From NCBI RefSeq assembly GCF_003967515.1, contig NZ_BIFQ01000002.1, positions 2,542,001 through 2,606,000 of the forward strand: a DNA stretch of 64,000 nucleotides. Direction: 5' to 3'. The position numbers and the translations under genes are program-made. This stretch comes from Dictyobacter aurantiacus. Lineage in GTDB: Bacteria > Chloroflexota > Ktedonobacteria > Ktedonobacterales > Ktedonobacteraceae. Of this stretch, positions 43,180-51,685 are shown one piece after another. The notes beneath the pieces are model-generated. The model saw only the letters and a list, made by a program, of their open reading frames with translations, ran no database searches and was not told where the DNA came from. Positions within the stretch are counted from its first letter, which is position 1; the number at the start of each line of letters is the position of its first letter.

Positions 43180-43782
43180 ATGACTGTACAACCTCGTAGA
43201 TCGATGATCAAGCTATTGACGCGGTCCAGGATCATCCCGCAGGTAGAGAGCCGCGTGCAATTACAGCATGTACTGAGGACGTCAGCTTGTAAAGTCATCA
43301 TACTCAGGCACTGCAACCTGCTTGAACTGGCGCCGCTGCTGGTGCAGGCGTACTCGCGCCAGTACGCGGTCTACGTAAACATTGACCATGTGGAAGGCCT
43401 GCATCCGGATGCGGCCGGGTTGCAGTACCTTGCCGACCAGCTGTCGGTCGCCGGGATTATCTCCGCGAATCCAAAGACGCTGGCCCTGGCGCGCTCATAT
43501 GGCCTGGAGACCGTACTGCGTATCTTCGCGGCGGACTCGACCGGTCTGGAGAGCGCGCTGGAAATGATCGATGTCACGACTGTGGATCTGTTTGATGTCG
43601 CGCCCGCGCTGGCTATCCCATACATTGATCCACCTTTGACCAGCGTTTTGCCGCTGCCCTTTATCGGCTCGGGTCTTATCTCGACTGGTGACCAGGTGCA
43701 GGCGGTATTGAGCGCCGGAGCCAGCGGGGTAATGCTTACGCCGCACGATTTTGGCTCCGAGGCCCGTGCTGGTATCAATTAG
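43180..43782 (+). CDS. glpP: GlpP-type glycerol-3-phosphate-responsive antiterminator (copy 2)
   Basis: The 200-residue protein belongs to the same family as the divergent copy but is quite different in sequence: RSRIIPQVESRVQLQHVLRT, KVIILRHCNLLELAPLLVQ, YVNIDHVEGLHPDAAGLQYL, DQLSVAGIISANPKTLALA, VDLFDVAPALAIPYI and LPFIGSGLISTGDQVQA. It replaces the usual IKS start by a divergent one. It precedes glpK by 184 bp on the same strand and probably controls the operon through the leader terminator. Confidence 0.82.
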   Translation: MTVQPRRSMIKLLTRSRIIPQVESRVQLQHVLRTSACKVIILRHCNLLELAPLLVQAYSRQYAVYVNIDHVEGLHPDAAGLQYLADQLSVAGIISANPKTLALARSYGLETVLRIFAADSTGLESALEMIDVTTVDLFDVAPALAIPYIDPPLTSVLPLPFIGSGLISTGDQVQAVLSAGASGVMLTPHDFGSEARAGIN

Positions 43783-43966
43783 CATAAAAATTTATATATA
43801 TCGATTAATCTTTGCATTGGATGCCCACCAGATTGGTTGTTGCCCGCGCTGTTATGCGGGTATACCGATCGTGTTTATAGAGTTATTCAGGCGTAGCTGC
43901 CTGGAGTACGTTTTACGTTGTTGTTTAGCGGACGCACGAAGCGTTCATTAGAGAGGAACCTATTTT

Positions 43967-45475
43967 ATGGCGAAGTATGTACTTGCCCTGGACCAGGGCA
44001 CGACAAGCTCACGCGCGATCCTCTTCGATCATGCCGGTTCAATCATCAGCGTTGCCCAGCAAGAGTTTCCCCAGATCTATCCCGCACCCGGTTTAGTTGA
44101 GCACGATCCAGAAGCTATCTGGTCGAGCCAGCTCGCCGTCGCGCAGGAAGTGATCAAAAAAGCGGGCGCCTCCGTTGAGGATATCGCGTCGATTGGCATC
44201 ACCAACCAGCGCGAGACCGCTCTCGTCTGGGAGAAGTCGACCGGTAAGCCGGTCTTCAACGCTATCGTCTGGCAGAGCCGTCTGACGGCCCCTATCTGTG
44301 AAGAATTGATCGCCAAGGGCTTCGACAAAGAGATTCGCGAGCGCACCGGTCTGGTAACGGACGCGTATTTCTCGGGTACGAAGGTCAAATGGATTCTTGA
44401 CAACGTGGAGGGGGCGCGCGAGAAGGCCGACCGTGGCGAACTGCTCTTCGGTACGGTCGACACCTTCCTGATCTGGCGCCTCACCGGTGGGCGTGTGCAC
44501 GTCACGGACTATTCCAACGCCTCGCGCACCCTGCTCTTCAACATCTACACCGCCCAGTGGGACGATGTGCTGCTCAACGAACTCGGCGTGCCGCGTTCTA
44601 TGCTGCCCACCGTTATGCCTTCGAGCTCGGTCTATGGCGAGACTGAGCCAGAACTCTTCGGCGGCCCGATCAAAATCGCCGGCATCGCCGGTGACCAGCA
44701 GGCCGCGACGTTTGGCCAGGCCTGTTACGAGATCGGTATGGCGAAGAACACCTATGGTACCGGCAGCTTCATGCTGTTGAATACCGGGACGAAGAGCGTA
44801 CCCTCGAAGAATGGTCTGTTGACAACCATCGGTTGGGGCTTGAACGATCCTAAGCATCCAGATCTGACCTATGCTCTGGAGGGGAGCATCTTTGTGACCG
44901 GCGCGGCGGTACAGTGGCTGCGCGATGGTCTGCGGGCGATCAAGAACAGCGTCGATGTCGAGGCCCTGGCCGCTACAGAGTCCGACAACGGTGGTGTCTT
45001 CTTCGTGCCGGCCTTCGTTGGCCTGGGCGCTCCTTACTGGGATCCCTACGCGCGCGCCGCGATCGTCGGACTCACTCGCGGCTCCACCGTGGGCCATGTG
45101 GCGCGTGCCACGCTTGAGTCGATGTGCTATCAGACGCGCGACGTCCTGGAAGCAATGGTTGCTGATAGCGGATCGGCGCTCAAAGCGCTGCGCGTCGATG
45201 GCGGCGCGGTAGGCAACAACCTGTTGATGCAATTCCAGGCCGATATCCTGGGTGTGCCTGTGCAGCGACCGAAGGTAGCTGAGACCACCGCTCTCGGCGC
45301 GGCCTACCTGGCCGGTCTGGCCGTCGGCTACTGGGGCAGCATACAAGAGGTCTCCGAACACTGGGCCCTTGACCGCACCTTTGAGCCGCAGATGAGCGCC
45401 GACCAGCGTGATGAACTGTACGCACACTGGAAGCGCGCCGTCGAGCGCTCCCTGCGCTGGGAAGAGCCTAAGTAG
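43967..45475 (+). CDS. glpK: Glycerol kinase
   Basis: The 502-residue protein phosphorylates glycerol to glycerol-3-phosphate. It shows the FGGY start YVLALDQGTTSSRAILFDHA, the glycerol-binding segment SIGITNQRETALVWEKSTG and IVWQSRL, the FGGY signature near GTGSFMLLNTGT, and the C-terminal adenine motif LRVDGGAVGNNLLMQFQADI. AGAGAGGAACC precedes the ATG. The length and all motifs agree with GlpK. It is followed by glpF and glpD on the same strand. Confidence 0.97.
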   Translation: MAKYVLALDQGTTSSRAILFDHAGSIISVAQQEFPQIYPAPGLVEHDPEAIWSSQLAVAQEVIKKAGASVEDIASIGITNQRETALVWEKSTGKPVFNAIVWQSRLTAPICEELIAKGFDKEIRERTGLVTDAYFSGTKVKWILDNVEGAREKADRGELLFGTVDTFLIWRLTGGRVHVTDYSNASRTLLFNIYTAQWDDVLLNELGVPRSMLPTVMPSSSVYGETEPELFGGPIKIAGIAGDQQAATFGQACYEIGMAKNTYGTGSFMLLNTGTKSVPSKNGLLTTIGWGLNDPKHPDLTYALEGSIFVTGAAVQWLRDGLRAIKNSVDVEALAATESDNGGVFFVPAFVGLGAPYWDPYARAAIVGLTRGSTVGHVARATLESMCYQTRDVLEAMVADSGSALKALRVDGGAVGNNLLMQFQADILGVPVQRPKVAETTALGAAYLAGLAVGYWGSIQEVSEHWALDRTFEPQMSADQRDELYAHWKRAVERSLRWEEPK

Positions 45476-45496
45476 GGCCAGCCAGGAAAATTGCCG

Positions 45497-45530
45497 GCAT
45501 GTAGAACTGGTCCGCGCCCGCTCTACATGC
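45497..45530 (+). terminator. Hairpin between glpK and glpF
   Basis: GCATGTAGA (45497-45505) pairs with TCTACATGC (45522-45530), 16-nt loop, without a T run. It may partially terminate or protect the glpK transcript; a 15-bp palindromic GTGATCA-TGATCAC element follows near 45582. Confidence 0.5.
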
Positions 45531-45731
45531 GGCCCCACCCATTTTATTGGAGCGCACTTATAGTCTTAGATCTCGTGATCAGTTGATCACAGTTTTCTCG
45601 ACAGCGTATGTTGTACGTCATCCCGGCCGCTTTCACGCCAACGCAAATGTGAGAAATGGCGGGGTGGAGTATGCATACAAGCACAGCGATGTGATTGTAG
45701 TTTATTTCAAGAATAACGGGAGAAATAACTC

Positions 45732-46604
45732 ATGGCTAGTCGATCTGTAGAAGCCCCCAGCGCCCTTGCAGGTACCGCCGGTGAAGCGATAGCAGAATTC
45801 TTTGGTACCATGATCCTGCTGCTCTTTGGTGATGGCTGTGTTGCCACCTTCGCCCTCTTTACCAACCTGGGACCAAATGGTGCAGCCACGCCATTCGCGA
45901 ATGAATGGATTGTGATTATCCTCGGGTGGGGCCTGGCGGTTATGCTCGGTATCTATGTCGCTGGCGCGATCAGCGGCGCGCACCTGAATCCGGCCGTAAC
46001 CCTGGCTCTGGCAGCGCGGGGCAAGTTCGCCTGGAGCAAGGTAGGACCCTATATCCTCGGACAGCTCCTGGGCGCCTTTGTGGCCGCGGCTATTCTCTAC
46101 TTCGTCTATCAAGGCGCGATTGTCCACGCGATGGGGACGCAGAATATTGCCGACGCAGTCGGTGGTGTCTTCTATACCAGCGCGAAGCCCTTCGTCGGCA
46201 CCTTTGGAGCGTTCTGCGATGAGTTCATCGGCTCGGCCCTCCTCGTTGGCCTTATCTTTGCAATCACCGATGCGCGCAACCAGCCAGTGCAGGCGAACTT
46301 GAATCCGCTGATCATCGGCTTTTTGATCGTCGCGATCGGTGCTTCGTTTGGTCTGAATACCGGATATGCCATCAATCCTGTGCGTGACTTTGGCCCACGC
46401 CTGTGGATCACCCTGGTTGGTGGCGGCACACACAGCCTGAATAGCTACACCTGGATTCCGATCGTTGCCCCGATCATCGGCGGCATTGTGGGTGGCTTCA
46501 TTTACGACTTCACCATCGGTAAAGTCATCGAGGCCAGGCACCTGACGAAGTCTGGCGATACCGAGACAAAGGGTGAAGCTGTCCGCGAGCCGGCAGCAGG
46601 GTAG
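45732..46604 (+). CDS. glpF: Glycerol uptake facilitator (MIP/aquaglyceroporin)
   Basis: The 290-residue membrane protein has six helices and the two half-helix motifs of the MIP family. The first is SGAHLNPAVTLALA; the second reads GYAINPVRDFGPRL, so the usual NPA is NPV there, while the Arg and Asp of the glycerol-type filter (RDFGP) are kept. The Asp after NPVR marks it as a GlpF-type glycerol channel and not a water channel. GGGAGAAATAACTC precedes the ATG. It lies between glpK and glpD. Confidence 0.93.
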   Translation: MASRSVEAPSALAGTAGEAIAEFFGTMILLLFGDGCVATFALFTNLGPNGAATPFANEWIVIILGWGLAVMLGIYVAGAISGAHLNPAVTLALAARGKFAWSKVGPYILGQLLGAFVAAAILYFVYQGAIVHAMGTQNIADAVGGVFYTSAKPFVGTFGAFCDEFIGSALLVGLIFAITDARNQPVQANLNPLIIGFLIVAIGASFGLNTGYAINPVRDFGPRLWITLVGGGTHSLNSYTWIPIVAPIIGGIVGGFIYDFTIGKVIEARHLTKSGDTETKGEAVREPAAG

Positions 46605-46639
46605 TTCGTTTAGAGCATTCAAACATCTACCAGGAAAGG

Positions 46640-46706
46640 ACGAAAATACGAGATGGTGCTGGTGAGGAGTGATACGGGCTTACTGGTAACTATTTCGTAT
46701 TTTCGT
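46640..46706. repeat. 12-bp inverted repeat just upstream of glpD
   Basis: ACGAAAATACGA (46640-46651) and TCGTATTTTCGT (46695-46706) are perfectly complementary across 43 nt and end 8 bp before the glpD ATG. If folded in mRNA, the stem would sit next to the weak glpD start region. Confidence 0.6.
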
Positions 46707-46714
46707 GAGAACCA

Positions 46715-48397
46715 ATGCAATTACTTTCATCAACGACACGTTCACGTAATCTATCACACCTGGCGAGCGAACATTTTGATGTGCTGGTCATTGGTGGTGG
46801 TGTGACGGGCGCGGGTGTGGCCCTGGATGCCGCGGCGCGTGGTTATAGTGTGGCGCTGGTCGAGAAGAATGATTTCGCCAGCGGCACGAGTAGTAAATCG
46901 ACCAAGCTAGTCCACGGCGGCATCCGCTATCTGCCGAACTTCGACTTCGCGCTGGTGCATGAGGCGCTGGTCGAGCGTGGGCTACTGCTACAGAACGCTC
47001 CATATCTGGTGACTCCCGTGGAGTTTGTGCTGCCCATCTATAAGGGAGATCGTCATCCTGTCGGTATGCCCTTCACCACGCCCGGTGGCGTAGGACTGAG
47101 TCTGCTGCTGGATATTGGTCTATGGATGTATGACTTGATGTCGGGTGGTCGGGGTGTCAAGTTCCATCGCCATCTCAGCCGCGAGAAGGTGCTTAACCTC
47201 GCCCCGGCGCTGGTGCAGACCAATTTGAAAGAGGGTTTCACGTACTACGATGCGCAGACGAACGATGCTCGCCTGACGATGGCGCTCATTCGTACGGCGT
47301 CCCGCTATGGCGCAACGATCACGAATTATAGCGAAGTAACCTCCTTTGTCAAGGAAAATGGCAAGGTGACCGGCGCGATCGTCCGCGACCGCTTCAGCGA
47401 AGAGGAATATACGGTACGCGCGCGGCACATTGTCAACGCGGCCGGCGTCTTCTCCGGCCTGGTAGAGGACCTGACCGGCATGGATTCGCAGGTGAGCATT
47501 GAGCCAAGCAAAGGCGTGCACCTGGTGTTGAGGCGTGAGGATTTGCAACTGGGCGAGACGGCGATTGTGCTGCCTGAGACGGAAGATAAGCGCATCCTCT
47601 TCGTGGTACCCTGGGGCTCACGCGCCGTTTTCGGTACGACCGATACCGGGCGCGGCGACCTCGATCACCCGACTGTGACACAGGATGACATCAGCTACCT
47701 TTTGAAATATCTCAACATGTATATGAATGTCAACTTGAGCGAGCAGGATATCATCAGTACCTACGCGGGCTATCGTCCTCTGGTGAAGCCGCGTAACAAG
47801 AACGCCTCGACCGCGAAGTTATCCCGTTCGCATGTGGTGCTGGAGAGCACGTCCGGCCTGGTCACCATCACAGGGGGAAAGCTTACGACCTATCGTAGAA
47901 TGGCGCAGGATACCGTTGATGTATTGAGTCGTCGTGATGGCATGAAGCCATTACATCCTACCGAAGCGCTGCCATTGCAGGGGAGCGCGGGTTGGTCAAG
48001 TGTCCGGCACAGCATAGAGAAGCGGGGCCAGGCTCTCGGTCTGAGCAAACACATTATCGATCACCTGGGTGCGAGCTATGGCACGGTTGCCCAGGAGGTG
48101 CTGGAGATTATCGAGCAGGATGCCACGCTGGCTGCTCCGCTGATCGATGATCTGCCCTACATCAAAGCCGAGGTCGTTTATGCCTGTCGTTACGAGATGG
48201 CCATGACGCCAGGTGATGTGCTGGCTCATCGCACATCGATTGAATTGGAGGATAAGCAGCGCGGCCTGGGTGTGATCAACGAGGTCGCCGCTTTGATGTC
48301 CAAAGAGTTGGGCTGGTCGGAGAATCAACAAGAGCCGCTGAGCGCAGCCTACCGCGACGCTATCGAGTTTCAACTGGCGGCCGAGAAGAAGAGGTAG
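46715..48397 (+). CDS. glpD: Aerobic glycerol-3-phosphate dehydrogenase
   Basis: The 560-residue flavoprotein oxidises glycerol-3-phosphate to dihydroxyacetone phosphate and passes electrons to the quinone pool at the membrane. FAD binding is shown by FDVLVIGGGVTGAGVALDAA; the family signatures TKLVHGGIRYL and NPRTYRRMAQDTVD-like TITGGKLTTYRRMAQ are present, with ARHIVNAAGVFSGLV in the middle. The start has a weak binding site and lies directly behind the 46640-46706 inverted repeat. It completes the glycerol pathway with glpF and glpK. Confidence 0.95.
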   Translation: MQLLSSTTRSRNLSHLASEHFDVLVIGGGVTGAGVALDAAARGYSVALVEKNDFASGTSSKSTKLVHGGIRYLPNFDFALVHEALVERGLLLQNAPYLVTPVEFVLPIYKGDRHPVGMPFTTPGGVGLSLLLDIGLWMYDLMSGGRGVKFHRHLSREKVLNLAPALVQTNLKEGFTYYDAQTNDARLTMALIRTASRYGATITNYSEVTSFVKENGKVTGAIVRDRFSEEEYTVRARHIVNAAGVFSGLVEDLTGMDSQVSIEPSKGVHLVLRREDLQLGETAIVLPETEDKRILFVVPWGSRAVFGTTDTGRGDLDHPTVTQDDISYLLKYLNMYMNVNLSEQDIISTYAGYRPLVKPRNKNASTAKLSRSHVVLESTSGLVTITGGKLTTYRRMAQDTVDVLSRRDGMKPLHPTEALPLQGSAGWSSVRHSIEKRGQALGLSKHIIDHLGASYGTVAQEVLEIIEQDATLAAPLIDDLPYIKAEVVYACRYEMAMTPGDVLAHRTSIELEDKQRGLGVINEVAALMSKELGWSENQQEPLSAAYRDAIEFQLAAEKKR

Positions 48398-48438
48398 CAA
48401 AATCCAGCTTTACCTCTATCTTTGAGGCTTGTTGCTGA

Positions 48439-48582
48439 TATCGGGCGTGCCTGGCTTCGCGCAGCAACGCACCGATCTTCGCCGTTGCTGTGATCTCGGG
48501 CATCATCGTCGTCATCGCTGACCTGGCTAGCAGCCGTCAGCCGGTGATTAAGCAGTCCACGGAGAAGCGGGCAACCTGGTGA
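48439..48582 (+). pseudogene. C-terminal tail of an eroded membrane protein
   Basis: A frame without a start codon encodes ASRSNAPIFAVAVISGIIVV, then IADLASSRQPVIKQSTEKRA before a stop at 48580-48582. One clear hydrophobic helix followed by a charged tail resembles a transporter C-terminus. It lies between glpD and the terminator; the head of the gene is missing. Confidence 0.4.
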
Positions 48583-48591
48583 GATAGCTTA

Positions 48592-48663
48592 CTATACACT
48601 GCTCTAGAGGGACGGTAAAACAACGACCGTGTTGTTTTACCGTCCCTCTAGAGCAGTGTATAG
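48592..48663. terminator. 33-bp perfect inverted repeat at the end of the glp operon
   Basis: Arms 48592-48624 and 48631-48663 are perfectly complementary with a GACCGT loop. It separates the rightward glp operon from the leftward DUF1684 gene and probably terminates both. Confidence 0.85.
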
Positions 48664-48686
48664 CGAATAGGCAACCATAACTTTTC

Positions 48687-49325
48687 TTACTTATAGTTTT
48701 TCTCGCCTGCTGGAATAGGTACATCAATGCGGTTCTCGGCCGGGGCCAGAGGACAGACCCAGCGATCATTATAAGAACAGGAAGGATTATACGCATAATT
48801 GAAATCGAGCATGATCTGTTTTTCATCCTGGGCATTTATGAAAGGAACGGGATCACTGCCCTTAATCGTATCGAAGAGGTAGCGCCCGGCGCCATACGTT
48901 TCCGATGTATATGTCGCATCACGAAAAGGGAGAAACAAACCACCACCATAGATGTTGAGCCAGTATACAGATAACTCCACAGGTATCTCTCCAACCGTAA
49001 AGCGAACCAACCCGATGGTGGTCATTGTCATCGATTCACGAGCATCCATCGCGATGTGTTGCTGCTTCGGCTCAACATGAGTATCAATAGTCACCGCAAA
49101 GCACATGGCAGGATTATAGGGGAAGTAGCGCAGGCCATGGAAATGACGACGCTGTTCCTCGTCAAGAGCCGATTGGGAATGTGTCAAGAAAAGGTGATCC
49201 TTGCTCTCCCGAAAACGTCGTAGAACGACAGCAGCATCTTCTCCGGCGCATAATGCCCTGTTACGCTCACGATAAGAGGCAGCCACTTGAGATCGGTAAT
49301 CATACAATGCCAGGTAGTTAGACAT
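48687..49325 (-). CDS. DUF1684 family protein
   Basis: The 212-residue protein matches DUF1684: FRESKDHLFLTHSQSALDEE, FHGLRYFPYNPAMCF, VYWLNIYGGGLFLPFRDATY, then YGAGRYLFDTIKG and LDFNYAYNPSCSYNDRWVCP. The conserved YGGG and NPSC-Y blocks suggest a small all-beta binding or catalytic protein; the function of the family is unknown. It stands alone with its stop close to the long terminator at 48592. Confidence 0.85.
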   Translation of the reverse strand: MSNYLALYDYRSQVAASYRERNRALCAGEDAAVVLRRFRESKDHLFLTHSQSALDEEQRRHFHGLRYFPYNPAMCFAVTIDTHVEPKQQHIAMDARESMTMTTIGLVRFTVGEIPVELSVYWLNIYGGGLFLPFRDATYTSETYGAGRYLFDTIKGSDPVPFINAQDEKQIMLDFNYAYNPSCSYNDRWVCPLAPAENRIDVPIPAGEKNYK

Positions 49326-49739
49326 TAAAATCTCCTCAACGAAAAACGTTTCACGATAGGTGACATTGCATTATATCAGAAAGTGGGAACAGCGCCTGAT
49401 TGTTTTTCCGTGGTCTTGTTCATCAGTCGTACGTTTCGAGAGAAACGTAAGGAGAAGCCAGACACGTTGTGCATTTCAAAGGACCTTTCTTCCTCATACA
49501 AACCTCTTGATGGTGGGTCCTTGATGCCACAGCCAAACCGCGCCAGGTGAGCATAGGCGACTAGTTTGAGGTTCAAGACATGCAAGATGCGATCGATGGA
49601 TGGTATGATATCATGAGGCAAACACGCCAGGTGGGAAGCGCACATCGCTCCTCACCCTGTTCGGATCATACTTTGTTTCCTTCCTGCTGAAACGTGAACC
49701 AGCGGGATTCCAGAAGCAAGCACACCTACAGGAGATGAG
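49326..49739. other. Intergenic stretch, possible short decayed frame
   Basis: An 89-codon open frame on the minus strand (49376-49645) has no ribosome binding site that I can see and no recognisable motif, though its composition is not clearly non-coding. I do not call it a gene. The right part must hold the promoter of the phosphatase-like gene at 49740. Confidence 0.35.
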
Positions 49740-50312
49740 ATGCTAATCCTTTTCTATTCGTTTCATACGAGCAGCGTTGATAACGAAGCTGGACGTGCCT
49801 CTGGTCATGCAGATGTTCCGCTTTCTGCCCTTGGTCGCCAGCAAGCACGTGAACTAGGACAGCGGTATGCCGCCCAGCCCTTTGATGCGGTGTTCAGTTC
49901 CGATCTCCAACGTGCCGTGCTGACTGCCGAGCTTGCCTTTGCAGATCGCCTTTTGCCTCTGGTTCGGGATGCTCGCTTGCGCGAGTGCGATTATGGGAAT
50001 CTGACCCAGGCTCCTTTTGTTCAAGTCGAGCGAGAGCGCAGGCAGCATCTGATGGAGCCATTTCCTCAGGGAGAGAGCGTGTTTATGGTGGTTCAGCGCG
50101 TGGGTGATTTCTTGCGGGATATTCTGCGGGACTATGACGGGAAAACGATTGCCGTGATTGGACACGGCGCGACCAGGTATGGACTGGAGTACTGGTGCCA
50201 CACGGCCTCTCTAGAAGAAATTGTTTTCGCGCCTCATGAATGGCGAACAAGCAATATCTGGCGCTATGAAGTGCAGGAAGAAAATTTCACGCGGCGTTCG
50301 TTCGTTCCCTAA
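49740..50312 (+). CDS. Histidine phosphatase family protein (atypical RHG motif)
   Basis: The 190-residue protein has the phosphoglycerate-mutase-like fold: GHADVPLSALGRQQARELGQ, FDAVFSSDLQRAVLTAELA, RLRECDYGNLTQ and VIGHGATRYGLEYW, the second catalytic His. The first catalytic motif, normally R-H-G, reads SFHTS, so the His (H9) is present but the Arg is Phe and the Gly is Thr. The remaining active-site residues are kept, so activity on phosphate esters may be altered. ACAGGAGATGAG precedes the ATG. Confidence 0.82.
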   Translation: MLILFYSFHTSSVDNEAGRASGHADVPLSALGRQQARELGQRYAAQPFDAVFSSDLQRAVLTAELAFADRLLPLVRDARLRECDYGNLTQAPFVQVERERRQHLMEPFPQGESVFMVVQRVGDFLRDILRDYDGKTIAVIGHGATRYGLEYWCHTASLEEIVFAPHEWRTSNIWRYEVQEENFTRRSFVP

Positions 50313-50750
50313 TCACACAAGCCATCATCTTTAACTCCTCAGATTTTCTCGCCCTCACTACCTCATTGCGAATGTCATGTGACATCGCGACGGTGGCAGA
50401 TTGCGCAGAACCCACTTCTCCTATTCTTCAGCCACCTCGTTTCGACGGGAAGGTGAGCTTGTATGATGGAAGATACAGCTGTTGAAAGTGATGGATAAGA
50501 GCGATGAGCCATGGATACAGCGGGCAAGTGGCGTGTGAATTTCCTGGCGGGCGAAAAGGTCGTAATCAAGAGGCGGTGGACGGGTAGATAATGTAGCATG
50601 CAATGACTCGCTTGCTGTATGGCGGGGAGAGTTGAACTCCTCCGCCAGCGTGTTTTGGATGTCGCCTCATGACAGAGCACGGTTTATGCGAAAGAACCGA
50701 AATCATGACACCATTATACTTGTCCACTGGTGCCCACGAAGCAAAAGTAT
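50313..50750. other. Gene-poor stretch with possible remnant on the minus strand
   Basis: A minus-strand frame (about 50660 to 50421) reads NTLAEEFNSPRHTASESLHA and continues to HTSSPSRRNEVAEE, which has the look of coding sequence, but no start with a binding site is visible and I cannot name a family. Nothing else is supported here. Confidence 0.3.
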
Positions 50751-51479
50751 TTACACGGAACGATCCATATATTGCTCGTGCGGCTCATTGCGTGCCGCCT
50801 CGAGGATCTTCTGGGCCACCGCTTCAGCACTATCGGGTTCTGGTCCGCCTTGCGGTGGGCGCGGCCCCTGCTGATTGGTCTTTGGAGTGGCTAAGCTATT
50901 TTTACCGAAGTTCGTTGCCGTTGCATTAGGAAACATCGTGGTGATGCGAATATTCTCTGAAGTTAACTCCTCTCGTGCCGTATCAGAGATCATATTGAGG
51001 GCAGCCTTTGTCGCAGCGTAGGCACCAATGGAGGGCAGGTGCATGTGTGAAACAATCGAACTGACATTGATGATTAAACCTCCGCCGTTTTGACGCATCT
51101 TTGGGATGATTGCCTGCATCGCCTCTACAGGGCCAAGCACATTGAGCTCAAAAATCTGGCGAAACTGATCGATATCGACATCAGCCACGTTGCCACGCAC
51201 GGCTTGTCCTGCATTATTGATGAGGATATCAATGCGTCCATACTGCTCAAACACGCGGTCCATCAAAGCCTCAACCGCATCCTTGTTGCACATATCGGTG
51301 GGAACCGCGAGAGCCTCATGATGGTGTGTATGAAGCTCATTGACAATGGTTGTAAGGGTATCGGCAGAGCGTGCCGCAAGTGCGACTTTTGCTCCGGCCT
51401 CCGCAAAGAGATGTGCGGTAGCCAGGCCAATGCCTCCGGATGCCCCTGTAATGACTACGACTTTGTCCTGAATATCCAT
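50751..51479 (-). CDS. SDR family oxidoreductase
   Basis: From ATG 51479 (AAAGGGGA upstream) the 242-residue protein is a classical short-chain dehydrogenase: cofactor loop VVVITGASGGIGLATAHLFA, NNAG motif ILINNAGQAVRG, catalytic Ser in INVSSIVSH and YAATK (Tyr-x-x-x-Lys). It would use NADP(H) on an alcohol or ketone. Its promoter contains two copies of a TetR-like operator; the residue of an HxlR-like gene lies just upstream. An in-frame ATG at 51584 lies within that promoter and is not used. Confidence 0.92.
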   Translation of the reverse strand: MDIQDKVVVITGASGGIGLATAHLFAEAGAKVALAARSADTLTTIVNELHTHHHEALAVPTDMCNKDAVEALMDRVFEQYGRIDILINNAGQAVRGNVADVDIDQFRQIFELNVLGPVEAMQAIIPKMRQNGGGLIINVSSIVSHMHLPSIGAYAATKAALNMISDTAREELTSENIRITTMFPNATATNFGKNSLATPKTNQQGPRPPQGGPEPDSAEAVAQKILEAARNEPHEQYMDRSV

Positions 51480-51550
51480 AAGAAAAAATCCCCTTTCTCT
51501 TGAAGAAAACGTATGTCCGAGCAGCTCTCTCAAGTATGGTATAATATTAT

Positions 51551-51600
51551 CGGAGCAGCGTTCCGATAATATTATACGGAACATTGTTCCGATTTGTCAA
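51551..51600 (-). promoter_or_regulatory. SDR promoter with two TetR-like operators
   Basis: On the minus strand a consensus -35 TTGACA (51600-51595) and -10 TATAAT (51576-51571) are 18 bp apart. The spacer is the palindrome CGGAACATTGTTCCG (51577-51591). A second copy, CGGAGCAGCGTTCCG (51551-51565), covers the start site. The flanking TATAATATTATCGGA arms also form an inverted repeat. Confidence 0.8.
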
Positions 51601-51685
51601 GTGATTGTGTGAGATGAGAGTATGTTTTCTTTCAGGATTGGTGGAGCTCCTGCCATACTCGGCGGCAGGCTAGCTCAGCGGATGG

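Noticed and set aside
49376..49645. 89-codon open frame on the minus strand
   Set aside because: No start signal and no family; composition alone is not enough to call a gene.
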